The notes: generated by a model not told the origin, from the letters alone. A stretch of DNA of 24,106 nucleotides from Archaeoglobus sp. JdFR-24 (GCA_002011215.1 MTML01000126.1:1-24106); one strand, 5' to 3'; positions 7,163 through 14,213 are shown, counted from the stretch's first letter. Program-made: numbers and translations.

Positions 7163-7219
7163 AACAAAATATTTATTTTTTCCTAATCGATTCAACATTA
7201 TTGCAGTGGGGGAGGAAAA
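7163..7219 (+). promoter_or_regulatory. Promoter cassette copy 4 with leader and ribosome site
   Basis: ACAAAATATTTATTTTTT, then CCTAATCGATTCAAC, then ATTATTGCAG and TGGGGGAGGAAAA before ATG 7220. It is nearly the same block as at 5489-5546, with about ten substitutions. Confidence 0.65.
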
Positions 7220-7534
7220 ATGAATGAAGGAAATGAAGAGAAAGCTGGATTTTATGGTTGGGATATAGAAACACCAGAGGAGAAAAGAGAAAAATTAACG
7301 AAAGAAAAAGGATCATACTCAACAATTACCATTTTGGTCGGATTAATTATACTCTCATTTTGCATGTTCATGGTTCTCGATGCGTATAGAGTTCTCAGTA
7401 ATCCACTCTTTCCTTTGCAATCTGATGACACAAAAGTTGCTGCTTGGTCCCAATTAGGAATTGGGCTTTTTGGTGTTTTTGGTGGCTTGGTTTTCATGAT
7501 AAAGGGTTTCATGGATTATTATAAATACGGATAA
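7220..7534 (+). CDS. Two-helix membrane protein
   Basis: The 104-residue protein has a charged N-terminus (about 1-30, including ETPEEKREKLTKEKG), a first membrane helix at about 33-54, a short loop (about 55-75), and a second helix at about 76-98, ending in YYKYG. This predicts a hairpin with both ends inside the cell. It is not recognised. It is driven by the shared promoter cassette and has a strong GGGGGAGGA ribosome site. The gene at 7573 has its own TATA box. Confidence 0.7.
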   Translation: MNEGNEEKAGFYGWDIETPEEKREKLTKEKGSYSTITILVGLIILSFCMFMVLDAYRVLSNPLFPLQSDDTKVAAWSQLGIGLFGVFGGLVFMIKGFMDYYKYG

Positions 7535-7544
7535 AAAGGGAAAA

Positions 7545-7557
7545 TTTTTAAAAAATT
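7545..7557 (+). promoter_or_regulatory. TATA box of the coiled-coil gene
   Basis: TTTTTAAAAAATT is centred about 23 nt before ATG 7573, and no ribosome site is present, so the gene is probably leaderless. Confidence 0.4.
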
Positions 7558-7572
7558 CAGCATGATAATAAT

Positions 7573-7824
7573 ATGGAAAAAGAAAATATCGAGATTGAGA
7601 GAATAGAAAAGAGGTTACATGCAAGAGATCCTGATTTTATCTGTTCAAAAACAATAGATGAAAGAATAGAGGAAATGAAAAATGAAATATCGCAGGAAAT
7701 GAAAGAGATTTTTCATGTGTTGAATGAAAAAGTGAATAAGAGAGGACTAGAAAGAGAAGAGGGAAAACTAAAAAAAATAAAACAAGAGTTGCAAAGGATA
7801 AAAAGAGAGTTAGAAGAGCTATGA
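7573..7824 (+). CDS. Small coiled-coil protein
   Basis: The 83-residue protein is almost entirely charged helix with heptad spacing (IEIERIEKRLHARDPD, EIFHVLNEKVNKRGLE, KIKQELQRIKRELEEL). It is likely an oligomerising or adaptor protein; no enzymatic motif is visible. A leaderless start is suggested by a TATA element about 23 nt upstream. Low-complexity charged ORFs can arise by chance in AT-rich DNA, but the promoter spacing and continuous heptads support a real gene. Confidence 0.5.
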   Translation: MEKENIEIERIEKRLHARDPDFICSKTIDERIEEMKNEISQEMKEIFHVLNEKVNKRGLEREEGKLKKIKQELQRIKRELEEL

Positions 7825-7892
7825 GAAAAGTACTTTCTATTGAAGCGTGGAATATTCTCGCCAATTCTCGGATTTGATGAAAGGAGGATAAA

Positions 7893-8039
7893 ATGAAAAA
7901 AGAAATGACTTGGGAGGAATGGTATTATAAGTATTATCCGAGAGTTGCAAAGATGCTGGCAGCGGCGTTTTATCTTGCGGTGTTTAATACGCTGATGCTG
8001 CTGATTCTGTTGATTGCCCTGAAGCTGGGGTGGGTGTGA
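7893..8039 (+). CDS. 48-residue single-pass membrane protein
   Basis: The frame starts at ATG 7893 after a strong AAAGGAGGATAAA ribosome site and encodes 48 residues: a polar, aromatic head (KKEMTWEEWYYKYYPR) and one long hydrophobic helix (about 21-46) with many Leu. Its codon use (CTG-rich, GCG) is richer in G+C than the preceding genes and resembles the long operon further right. It ends 12 nt from the convergent PIN gene. No family is recognised; such small membrane proteins can be toxins, regulators or virion components. Confidence 0.6.
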   Translation: MKKEMTWEEWYYKYYPRVAKMLAAAFYLAVFNTLMLLILLIALKLGWV

Positions 8040-8051
8040 TGGGGAAGGTAT

Positions 8052-8765
8052 TCACCCAATTTCTTCCATCAAAAACCAGTTAGGATCAAATAGAGAGGTA
8101 GAAGACAGTAGAGCATATGCTGTCCGTCCTTTTTTAATAAACTCTTTATCATCTGTGAAAAACTTTAAAGGATTATATTCTCTCAGATTTACCATTAATT
8201 CAAAAAAGATATTTTCATCCCTGCTATCTTTAAATCGTATTCTTGCAATAGTTGATTTGATATCCTCAAAAACATTTTTATGGCTACTTTTTCTTAAATC
8301 CAATGTTAGTTTCTTATACACAATATATTTTTTTAATTCAGGCTCTACTGTTCTTGACATATTATCCCCGAGTTCCGAAAGATATGGAAAAACATCTATA
8401 TCCAAATGTCCTGTCTTTGATAAATAATCCTCAATTTTTTGGTGAATAAGTTTATATACATTTGTTAAATTTGGATTTTCTTTTTCCAACTGCTTAAAAG
8501 CTTCAATTAATTTGGTTCTTATTTCAATTAAATCTTTTAAGTCAGGTGTATTTTTATATATCTCTATCAGTATCGGAACAATGCAAGAGAATGCTTCATT
8601 TATTTTTTTCTTTAATGTTTCTCTAGTTTCAGCAATCACTTCATGAGTTATTACCCAATTACCCTCAGTTTTATTTATTAAAGATACAGCAGTATCATGG
8701 AGTCTGTCACAGGGATTTACAAGCCCTATAACGATGTTTGTATCAATAGAATAAAACATTTTCAT
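8052..8765 (-). CDS. PIN-domain nuclease
   Basis: The 237-residue protein begins FYSIDTNIVIGL with Asp8 and Asn10, the first PIN motif. A Glu at 42 or 46 (THEVIAETRE) follows, and then the C-terminal acidic residues Asp180/Asp183 (FKDSRDENIF) and FFTDDKEF with Asp205/206. These are the usual metal-binding positions of PIN RNases. At 237 residues it is longer than VapC toxins (about 130), with a helical insertion at about 55-160. The start overlaps the upstream gene's stop by ATGA, so the two are translated together, as in toxin-antitoxin modules, although the partner is unusually large. Function as an RNase toxin or defence effector is inferred. Confidence 0.75.
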   Translation of the reverse strand: MKMFYSIDTNIVIGLVNPCDRLHDTAVSLINKTEGNWVITHEVIAETRETLKKKINEAFSCIVPILIEIYKNTPDLKDLIEIRTKLIEAFKQLEKENPNLTNVYKLIHQKIEDYLSKTGHLDIDVFPYLSELGDNMSRTVEPELKKYIVYKKLTLDLRKSSHKNVFEDIKSTIARIRFKDSRDENIFFELMVNLREYNPLKFFTDDKEFIKKGRTAYALLSSTSLFDPNWFLMEEIG

Positions 8766-9469
8766 AAAATCTCAAGCACAATAGGATATTCCTCGCTTTC
8801 CAAAAATTGTGAAGATGGCCTGAGTGATATATCTGCGAGATCCTTTTCTAAATCGTCCGGTGTAATCTTCCCTCGTATGTGCCCCCACAGTCTGAGTAAC
8901 AACCATAGAGATAAGTCAAAATGCTTTATCTCGTTTATTCGTTCCAATCTTGAATTTTTGGCATCCTCGAGAATATCCTTTATGTTTACTAAGACCTGAT
9001 CTACAATTATAAAGTTTCGTATCTCATTTTTTTCTGCTTCCCACACTGCCTGACTTATTAATTGCCTGATATATTGAATATTGATAATGGTAAATGATGC
9101 TGCTTGCTGGAGTATTATTTCACGATTTTTTTCATCTATTTCTTTAAGTTTTTTTTCTAATATCTCAAAATAATGCCCATATTTACTTATCTTTTTAACA
9201 ACATCGTTCAACTCTTCCATCCATTCTGGCAATTCCGACCATCTTCGTGGTGCCTTGCTTACAGTATCACTCATAATGTCTAAAATTTTGATTTGAGTTT
9301 CTATATCAATTTCATAAATTCTTTTGATTATAGATATATCTTTTTCATCATGCATTTTTTTAAGTACGGCTTTTCCTTTGGTAATAGGTCTATATACTGC
9401 AATTGAACTATCATAAATCTGAGGTACGGCATCAGTTAAAATTTCTGTTGTTGTTATCACACTTGTCAT
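8762..9469 (-). CDS. Unknown helical partner of the PIN nuclease
   Basis: The 235-residue protein is helical, with coiled-coil-like stretches (YFEILEKKLKEIDEKNREII at about 98-117) and a C-terminal helical region WLLLRLWGHIRGK. No DNA-binding motif of known antitoxin type (AbrB, RHH, HTH) is evident. It lies directly upstream of the PIN gene with an ATGA overlap, the usual place of an antitoxin or regulator. A TATA box (9509-9520, minus strand) and a GGGTGGGT ribosome site precede the ATG. It could inhibit or target the PIN nuclease; this is inference from the operon layout only. Confidence 0.55.
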   Translation of the reverse strand: MTSVITTTEILTDAVPQIYDSSIAVYRPITKGKAVLKKMHDEKDISIIKRIYEIDIETQIKILDIMSDTVSKAPRRWSELPEWMEELNDVVKKISKYGHYFEILEKKLKEIDEKNREIILQQAASFTIINIQYIRQLISQAVWEAEKNEIRNFIIVDQVLVNIKDILEDAKNSRLERINEIKHFDLSLWLLLRLWGHIRGKITPDDLEKDLADISLRPSSQFLESEEYPIVLEIL

Positions 9470-9508
9470 ATACCCACCCTTCTGTTTTAGTGATGTAAAA
9501 ACAAATAG

Positions 9509-9520
9509 TAATATATAATA
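9509..9520 (-). promoter_or_regulatory. TATA box of the PIN operon
   Basis: The minus strand reads TATTATATATTA; transcription would begin near 9489, giving a leader of about 20 nt that carries the GGGTGGGT site. Confidence 0.45.
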
Positions 9521-9522
9521 TT

Positions 9523-9729
9523 TTACAAAAGATTATGATCCTCTATGCCAAAATAATTATCCAGCTCCTGGAACTTCTCGTCTTTCATCTCCACGATGAT
9601 TTTTTCCAGAATTTTCCTGACTTTTTCATTTAACGCTCCGCATTTATTTAGCTTGTCGTAGATGTATTCCGCAACATCGACGGGGCGGATGAATACATGC
9701 TTTTCAATAACTATTTTTCTTCCTCTCAT
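9523..9729 (-). CDS. Small unknown helical protein
   Basis: The 68-residue protein starts MRGRKIVIEKHVFIRP, with a short beta-strand, and continues as helices (VDVAEYIYDKLNKCG, KVRKILEKIIVEMKD). The ATG overlaps the stop of the preceding gene by ATGA, and a GGAGGGAGGCGA ribosome site lies just upstream, so the pair is coupled. No family is recognised. Its size, strand-then-helices pattern and pairing with another small gene could suit a regulator or antitoxin-like protein, but no motif settles it. Confidence 0.55.
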   Translation of the reverse strand: MRGRKIVIEKHVFIRPVDVAEYIYDKLNKCGALNEKVRKILEKIIVEMKDEKFQELDNYFGIEDHNLL

Positions 9730-10121
9730 TCGCCTCCCTCCTGCAGGGTTGCAACTTCTGTTTTTATGCGGAAAGTGTTGAGGAGCCAGTTGTTTTCTGA
9801 AAGAAGCTTGCCGAAGTGGCTCTGCCTCATGCGCGCGTAAAAGTTTCCTTTTTCATTCTGCTCGAAGCCATGCTCCTGGAGGAATTTTGCGTGCTTTTCC
9901 TTTATTTTTTTGCCGTTCTTTGCATCAAAATATACCATGATGAAGATGTCGTGCTTGTTCCAGGCTCTCAGCCTTTCTGCGATTTTCAAAGTCTGCTCGA
10001 CTGCATCTTCCAACGACGGTTTTTCCTGCTGATCCGAATTAATCATTTCCATGATTGCAACTGCGTTGTTAAGTGCATTCATATTCAGCATGAGATCAAT
10101 ATCAGATATTCTCCTCTCCAT
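9726..10121 (-). CDS. Unknown 131-residue soluble protein
   Basis: The protein has an N-terminal helical part (ISDIDLMLNMNALNNAVAIM), a central KIAERLRAWNKHDIFIMVYFD strand region and a C-terminal helix-turn stretch ARMRQSHFGKLLSENNWLLN. No family is recognised. No ribosome site precedes the ATG, but CTTATATGC (minus strand, 10144-10153) lies about 27 nt upstream, giving a leaderless start. It forms a two-gene unit with the 68-residue gene and lies just outside the left end of the long operon, separated from the recombinase gene by a 342-nt region. Confidence 0.6.
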   Translation of the reverse strand: MERRISDIDLMLNMNALNNAVAIMEMINSDQQEKPSLEDAVEQTLKIAERLRAWNKHDIFIMVYFDAKNGKKIKEKHAKFLQEHGFEQNEKGNFYARMRQSHFGKLLSENNWLLNTFRIKTEVATLQEGGE

Positions 10122-10143
10122 GATTCTTCAATGCATGACTTGC

Positions 10144-10153
10144 ATATAAGCGA
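10144..10153 (-). promoter_or_regulatory. TATA box of the 131-residue gene
   Basis: The minus strand reads GCTTATATGC, centred about 27 nt before the ATG at 10121. Confidence 0.45.
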
Positions 10154-10210
10154 GTAGGGGGAGGAAGGAAGGGTAAATGAATTTTGCGGTTAATTTGTTT
10201 AACATTCTAC

Positions 10211-10243
10211 TATACTAAGTATTGTATATATAGATATATATAA
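10211..10243 (+). promoter_or_regulatory. Left palindromic box and TATA (rightward promoter)
   Basis: TATACTAAGTAT (10211-10222) is a near-perfect dyad with one central base, followed at once by TGTATATATAG and a second AT run. The same box with the same order (box, TATA, start codon 34-35 nt later) is found on the opposite strand at 22360-22385. On the plus strand it would start a transcript at about 10257. It may be the operator of a shared regulator. Confidence 0.5.
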
Positions 10244-10256
10244 TAGACAACTAAAA

Positions 10257-10313
10257 ATGTTTCACATTCTCGCCTTGTTGCTGGCGCCAGTAATGCTGTT
10301 TTTACAGATATGA
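10257..10313 (+). CDS. Candidate 18-residue hydrophobic leaderless peptide
   Basis: An ATG at 10257 opens MFHILALLLAPVMLFLQI and stop. It lies 35 nt after the palindromic box and about 25 nt after the TATA element, the same spacing as the TTG start of the long operon. The peptide is one short hydrophobic helix, like type I toxin or membrane-active peptides. There is no ribosome site. It is so short that chance is a serious alternative; the transcript could instead be non-coding. The promoter geometry is the main support. Confidence 0.3.
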   Translation: MFHILALLLAPVMLFLQI

Positions 10314-10322
10314 TTCTTGTGA

Positions 10323-10352
10323 TGCTCAGCAAAAGGAGCCTTTTTCTGAGCA
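10323..10352. repeat. 30-bp dyad (14+2+14), candidate recombination site or hairpin
   Basis: The left arm TGCTCAGCAAAAGG and right arm CCTTTTTCTGAGCA are inverted copies with 13 of 14 positions matching, around a central AG. Small serine recombinases cut sites of this design: two inverted half-sites around a 2-bp overlap. It lies 111 nt past the recombinase stop. As RNA it would form a strong hairpin, so a role as a terminator or structured RNA is the alternative. No second copy was noticed in the window. Confidence 0.5.
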
Positions 10353-10353
10353 A

Positions 10354-10463
10354 ACCCGCGAAAGAGGGGTGAAATTTTTATATTGTGTTGTATTATAGAT
10401 ATAGCCAACAAAATATGCGAGCCACACCAAAATTAAAACATTATAAAAATGCGTCTTTTCCTC
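10354..10463. other. Rest of the 342-nt gap between the 131-residue gene and the recombinase
   Basis: The gap 10122-10463 holds the features listed above. The remaining part is AT-rich, with a weak + strand BRE/TATA-like stretch near 10371-10383 (GTGAAATTTTTATAT). I see no further open frame of note. Transcription of the long operon ends somewhere here. Confidence 0.3.
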
Positions 10464-11072
10464 TTATTTTATTAAACCTGCTTTGCGAAGTGTGTCAGCA
10501 ATAGTGCCATCACCGATTTTCAGCTGATGTTTTATCTCTCTATATGTTTTGCCTTGTTTATAAAGCTCAATTATCTTTTCCTTCTTCCATGCCGGGATTC
10601 GATCCCGACCTTTTGGGTATCCATGAGGCAATCCCTTCTCAATTCTTCTTTTTATTATTAGCCTAGTTCTTTCAGATGTTAAATCGCTTGATAATTCAGC
10701 CACTCTTATGGCTATGTCTATGGCAAATCTGCCAAATGCTGTGGATCCGTCTAAATTTTCAGTTACTGATACAAATTTATATCCTATTCTTTTCTTCAGT
10801 TTTATTAAATCTTCTGTCAATCTCAAAATCCTGTCAAGCTTCCATGCAACTATTACATCTGCTACCCCTAATTCTACGAGCTCTACAGCTTTCATGAATT
10901 TCTCTCTTTTTTCCATAGAATCCCATGCTGATCCAACTTCTCTGTAAATTTTGATAATCTCCCATCCCTTCATCTCGCAATATTTTCTACAGGCATCTAC
11001 TTGAGCATCCAAGCTATATCCTTTTTCCTCCTGCTCTTCCGTGCTCACCCTGGCATATATTATCGCCTTCAT
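10464..11072 (-). CDS. Small serine recombinase (resolvase/invertase type)
   Basis: The 202-residue protein has the resolvase domain at about 1-140, with IIYARVSTEEQ placing Arg8 and the catalytic Ser10, then SLDAQVDACRKYCEMKGW, AWKLDRILR and the helix-E region ASSDLTSERT-like AELSSDLTSERTRLII. A Hin-like helix-turn-helix follows (about 160-200, KTYREIKHQLKIGDGTIADTL). At this length it belongs with small resolvases and invertases, not large phage integrases. It is the last gene of the long operon, joined to the ATPase gene by ATGA. A 30-bp dyad that could be its crossover site lies 111 nt downstream. It probably integrates, resolves or inverts the element. Confidence 0.9.
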   Translation of the reverse strand: MKAIIYARVSTEEQEEKGYSLDAQVDACRKYCEMKGWEIIKIYREVGSAWDSMEKREKFMKAVELVELGVADVIVAWKLDRILRLTEDLIKLKKRIGYKFVSVTENLDGSTAFGRFAIDIAIRVAELSSDLTSERTRLIIKRRIEKGLPHGYPKGRDRIPAWKKEKIIELYKQGKTYREIKHQLKIGDGTIADTLRKAGLIK

Positions 11073-12154
11073 TCTATTTCCATCAATTCTCTATACTTTC
11101 GCCATTTATTCTGGATCGTTCTAACAGAGTAATTGACTCCAAATTCTTTCTGAATGATGAGTCGTATTTCATCATTGGTCCATTCCCTTTCTTCATCCAT
11201 TTTCAATTCTGCTATTCTCTCCATTATTTGCCTTTCCTTCTCGCTTTTTACCATCAGCAATTTCTGATTCTTTTTAGCAACCTTGTGAGCATGCAAAAGC
11301 CAGTCAGGGGGATTCGTTTCATGAATAAAAAATGTGGTCCCTTTGCCAAGCATTGGGACAATTGCCAATGCCTCATTTTGATTGTAATGGACCGTTGTCT
11401 TGAGCAACTCGCGCCAGCCTGTAGGAACATTATTCATTGCATTCTGCAAAATAGTTCCACTCATCCATTTGAAAAGAAATATGTTTGTTGTTTCTCTTAA
11501 CACGCTTTCCAGGCTGCCATGGCGGACAACATTGTAGATGATCCAGGCGTTTAGGTGACGGCTTCTCAACGCCTGCAGATTGAGCTCTATATTTTCCATG
11601 GAAAGTGCTCTTTTTCCCATTAAAGCTTCGGATAGCTCATTGTATAAAATAATTTTTGGCTTTCCATCTAATGGCGGGAGACGATAATCTTCTTTGATTA
11701 CAATTCTTTTTGGATCAACGAGATTTTCATTCAAAAGAGCGTAACCTAAAGCATCCACATCTCCATACACATACAATTTTGCGGATCTCTTTTTATTGAG
11801 CATATCCAGAGCAATTTTCCATGCTGTAATTGTTTTTCCACTGTGGCGATCGCCAATTATTGACATCAGATTTGGATATTTGGCAAAATAATTTACCAGG
11901 GCATCGGAGGAACGAGGAAGGAAAATGATGTGGTTGTCATCTATGAGGCGGTAATCGATGTTGAATTTGTGTTTAAGATATGTTGCAATAATTGTTACTT
12001 TGGCTTTATCTATTTTTCCGATTCTGTATAACTCTTCGTAAATTGTAAGCACTTTTTTTAAGTCATCTGAAATAAAGTAAGGAAGGAATCTGACTTCATG
12101 CATCCAAAAATCAGTTTCTATTCTTGCCTTGCTCGGATATTTATACTTCCTCAT
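11069..12154 (-). CDS. P-loop ATPase, HerA/FtsK packaging-like, with C-terminal HTH
   Basis: The 361-residue protein has an N-terminal region (about 1-90), a Walker A motif GDRHSGKT at 101-108, and a Walker B-like KIILYNE ending at Glu173. LQALRSRHLNAWIIYNVV (about 194-210) and ESVLRETTNIFLFKW (216-230) follow, in the arrangement of the sensor and arginine elements of HerA/FtsK-type DNA pumps and viral genome-packaging ATPases. The last 60 residues (DEEREWTNDEIRLIIQKEF, YSVRTIQNKWRKY) look like a helix-turn-helix. A likely role is moving DNA into a particle or through a membrane. It overlaps the upstream gene by 14 nt and the recombinase by 4. Exact family is uncertain. Confidence 0.75.
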   Translation of the reverse strand: MRKYKYPSKARIETDFWMHEVRFLPYFISDDLKKVLTIYEELYRIGKIDKAKVTIIATYLKHKFNIDYRLIDDNHIIFLPRSSDALVNYFAKYPNLMSIIGDRHSGKTITAWKIALDMLNKKRSAKLYVYGDVDALGYALLNENLVDPKRIVIKEDYRLPPLDGKPKIILYNELSEALMGKRALSMENIELNLQALRSRHLNAWIIYNVVRHGSLESVLRETTNIFLFKWMSGTILQNAMNNVPTGWRELLKTTVHYNQNEALAIVPMLGKGTTFFIHETNPPDWLLHAHKVAKKNQKLLMVKSEKERQIMERIAELKMDEEREWTNDEIRLIIQKEFGVNYSVRTIQNKWRKYRELMEIE

Positions 12155-12512
12155 CTTCCTTCTTTTCTCCCTCCACTATTTTTTTAACATCATCTACTTG
12201 TAATTTGTCCAACAATTTTAGATATGGATCCTCCGGCTTGAGTTCCTTTTCTATGATGTTTTTGATTTCCTTCTGTATTTTGCCCTTTATAATTTCAAAT
12301 TGCATAGGATCCTTTAATTTGGATGCATCATATTCGATTCCAAAAGCCTCGCAGAGTTTGATTAACGTGATAATGTCAGATTGATGTATTGTATCGCCCC
12401 AGCGCGGAATGCAGTTGAGCTCGTCTATCATCCTGTTTAGCATTCTGACATATGGGCCCCTTACATCACGATGCCATTCAACATATACTCCTCCTGTCTT
12501 ATACTCTGCCAT
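12141..12512 (-). CDS. Unknown 123-residue soluble protein
   Basis: I start this gene at ATG 12512 (MAEYKTGG), because AAGGTGG lies six bases upstream; the longer frame reaches into the previous gene without support. The protein is soluble and mainly helical (RMLNRMIDELNCIPRWGD, DIITLIKLCEAFGIEYD, EIIKGKIQKEIKNIIEKEL) with an acidic tail. No family is recognised. It overlaps the upstream secreted-protein gene by 14 nt and the ATPase gene by 14 nt. Its place just before the ATPase suggests a partner or adaptor for it; this is inference. Confidence 0.65.
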   Translation of the reverse strand: MAEYKTGGVYVEWHRDVRGPYVRMLNRMIDELNCIPRWGDTIHQSDIITLIKLCEAFGIEYDASKLKDPMQFEIIKGKIQKEIKNIIEKELKPEDPYLKLLDKLQVDDVKKIVEGEKKEDEEV

Positions 12513-13317
12513 GGTACCACCTTGAGAGGAAGAAGATCGCAACAAAACAGGCTATAGTACCCAGTATTGAGAGTAATATGAGCGGAAGGCGGCGACTCCA
12601 GAAGGGCTCGCGGTATTTGTAGCCGTAGTCATACATTTCCGGGATGCCTGTAAAGCTGAATGAGGAGAGATCCATTGTTGCGGAATTTTTCCAGCCCCAC
12701 TTGTCTATGATGTCAATAATGACGATGCCGCCAGATTTACGGACGGAGGATGGAATTGAGACAGTAATTTCTGTAACATTTTTTATGGTCCTTATAAGAG
12801 TTGCTTCATTTGGCGGAATCCAGCTGTAAATTTTGAGTGTGAATGGATAATCCGGATCTATTTCGCCCGTTTCATTTAGCTTCAAGGATTTAAAATAAAA
12901 CTTTTTACCATCGCTTGAAAAATGAGCGTCATATGGGATTGGAGCCTTTGTTACGCCAAATTCAAACACCATTTTTTGGCTGATAAGGCCTGATTTTTGT
13001 GCAAAAATAGTGATTTTGTAATGGCCTTCTGCCAGGGCCGGCAGGTTGTATATTTCAGCATGCCCGCCGCGTATTGTAAATTCTTCTGAATAGTTGTATT
13101 TGACATTTTTGCCCACGATTTTGATATTCAATGTTGCTGATTCATCTGTGGGCTTGTTGTTGCGGAATACGAGAATGAATGCCTTGATTTGCACAGGTTC
13201 GCCTTCTATGTACATCGGATTTACCTGAGCCCTGATAATGATGAAGTTGCTACCAGCTAATGAGAGGGACGAAAGAAATAAAATAGAGATAAGGAAAAAG
13301 GGAAGTAATCTCTTCAT
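12499..13317 (-). CDS. Exported membrane-anchored beta-sandwich protein
   Basis: The 272-residue protein has a signal peptide (about 1-21, LLPFFLISILFLSSLSLAG), two Ig-like or similar beta modules (about 24-120 and 125-225), and a C-terminal membrane helix (about 244-266) with a short basic tail. Most of it therefore sits outside the membrane. Potential N-glycosylation sites (NYS, NVT, NET) are present, as in archaeal surface proteins. The start is fixed by CAGGAGGAG and the ATGA overlap with the upstream gene. It may be an envelope or spike component if the operon encodes a particle. No named family is recognised. Confidence 0.7.
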   Translation of the reverse strand: MKRLLPFFLISILFLSSLSLAGSNFIIIRAQVNPMYIEGEPVQIKAFILVFRNNKPTDESATLNIKIVGKNVKYNYSEEFTIRGGHAEIYNLPALAEGHYKITIFAQKSGLISQKMVFEFGVTKAPIPYDAHFSSDGKKFYFKSLKLNETGEIDPDYPFTLKIYSWIPPNEATLIRTIKNVTEITVSIPSSVRKSGGIVIIDIIDKWGWKNSATMDLSSFSFTGIPEMYDYGYKYREPFWSRRLPLILLSILGTIACFVAIFFLSRWYHGRV

Positions 13318-13925
13318 TTCTTCTCCTCCTGGCGGGTTACAATGGTTTTGATGAGGTCAATCAGTTCTGGCGGGATCTGCTGGCCCTTCTTTATTGTTTC
13401 TTCGAGTTTGGATATTCTTTCTTCTAGTGCTTCCTTGTATGACTGGTCCAGTAATGCCTGGGTTACTTCCATGTCCTTGCCTTCATATACTGTTATGCCT
13501 TCATCATTCTCGCTTATGCTTTCTATGTCCCCGATTAAAACATATTTCAGGCCTTTCTTAACCAGCCAGTCCTCATTGACTGCCACGATATTGCCAAGCC
13601 ATGTTTTGAAATATCGCAGCTTTCCATCGCTCCATGATTTTCTGTAAAAGAATGTTTCATCTGCAGATGGGATCCAGAGCATTGGAACTGCGAAATAGCC
13701 TGCAATTGCAGCAAGCAATATGATAATGAATAGCTCTATTCTATGCAGAGGCATGGGCAGCAGGAAAAAGCGTATGATAAAATGCTCAATGTCATAAAAG
13801 ATGCTTGCCAGGCCAGGCGGAAATAATATTACGATGTTTAATGCGAGAATGATGGTGGCAACGATTAGAATATAAAAGACGAGTGGATGTTCCTGCAAAA
13901 ATGTTTTTGGCTTTTTTCTCGGCAT
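13314..13925 (-). CDS. Two-helix membrane protein with cytoplasmic beta and coiled-coil domains
   Basis: The 203-residue protein has a basic head (PRKKPKTF), two membrane helices (about 14-37 and 61-84), then a soluble domain (about 88-160: FFYRKSWSDGKLRYFKTWLG, YVLIGDIESISENDEG) and a C-terminal coiled coil (about 160-203, LLDQSYKEALEERISKLEE). With a basic N-terminus, the soluble domain should face the cytoplasm or particle interior, where it could contact the ATPase or the DNA. GGAGGCGAT is the ribosome site, overlapping the preceding stop. Not recognised. Confidence 0.7.
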   Translation of the reverse strand: MPRKKPKTFLQEHPLVFYILIVATIILALNIVILFPPGLASIFYDIEHFIIRFFLLPMPLHRIELFIIILLAAIAGYFAVPMLWIPSADETFFYRKSWSDGKLRYFKTWLGNIVAVNEDWLVKKGLKYVLIGDIESISENDEGITVYEGKDMEVTQALLDQSYKEALEERISKLEETIKKGQQIPPELIDLIKTIVTRQEEKK

Positions 13926-13927
13926 GG

Positions 13928-14161
13928 TTATCGCCTCCAGAATTTTATACCTACTTTTTCCAGTTCTCTCTTTGGAACTACTGCTAGATGTTCGACTGTG
14001 CGTTCCTGAAAGACTATTGCCTCGACATCTTCTCTATTGAAAACCCAGTTCACTATCTCCTGTTGAGTTTTTGCCGGATCCAAGCTATTCAACCTTACAA
14101 TCAAAACTAGATTTTCCTTTACCTTCAATACCTCATTATGCTTTTGCTTTTGCTCTTTCAT
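13928..14161 (-). CDS. Small unknown alpha/beta protein
   Basis: I choose ATG 14161 (MKEQKQKH), seven bases after GGAGGT; the in-frame ATG at 14179 lies upstream of that site. The 77-residue protein has an alternating strand and helix pattern (NLVLIVRLNSLDPAKTQQEI, VEAIVFQERTVEHLAVVP). It has no membrane segment. A TATA-like ATTTAAA lies in the 52-nt gap upstream (about 14187-14193), so an internal promoter is possible but weak. No family is recognised. Confidence 0.6.
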   Translation of the reverse strand: MKEQKQKHNEVLKVKENLVLIVRLNSLDPAKTQQEIVNWVFNREDVEAIVFQERTVEHLAVVPKRELEKVGIKFWRR

Positions 14162-14213
14162 TCTTTCTACCTCCTTCATTCATTCCTTTAAATATGGAGA
14201 GGAAAGAGGAGTG

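Noticed and set aside
10593..10607. CGGGATTCGATCCCG palindrome that looks like a tRNA T-arm (on the minus strand CGGGATCGAATCCCG)
   Set aside because: It lies inside the well-supported recombinase frame, position 54 is not T, and no other tRNA parts surround it; probably chance.
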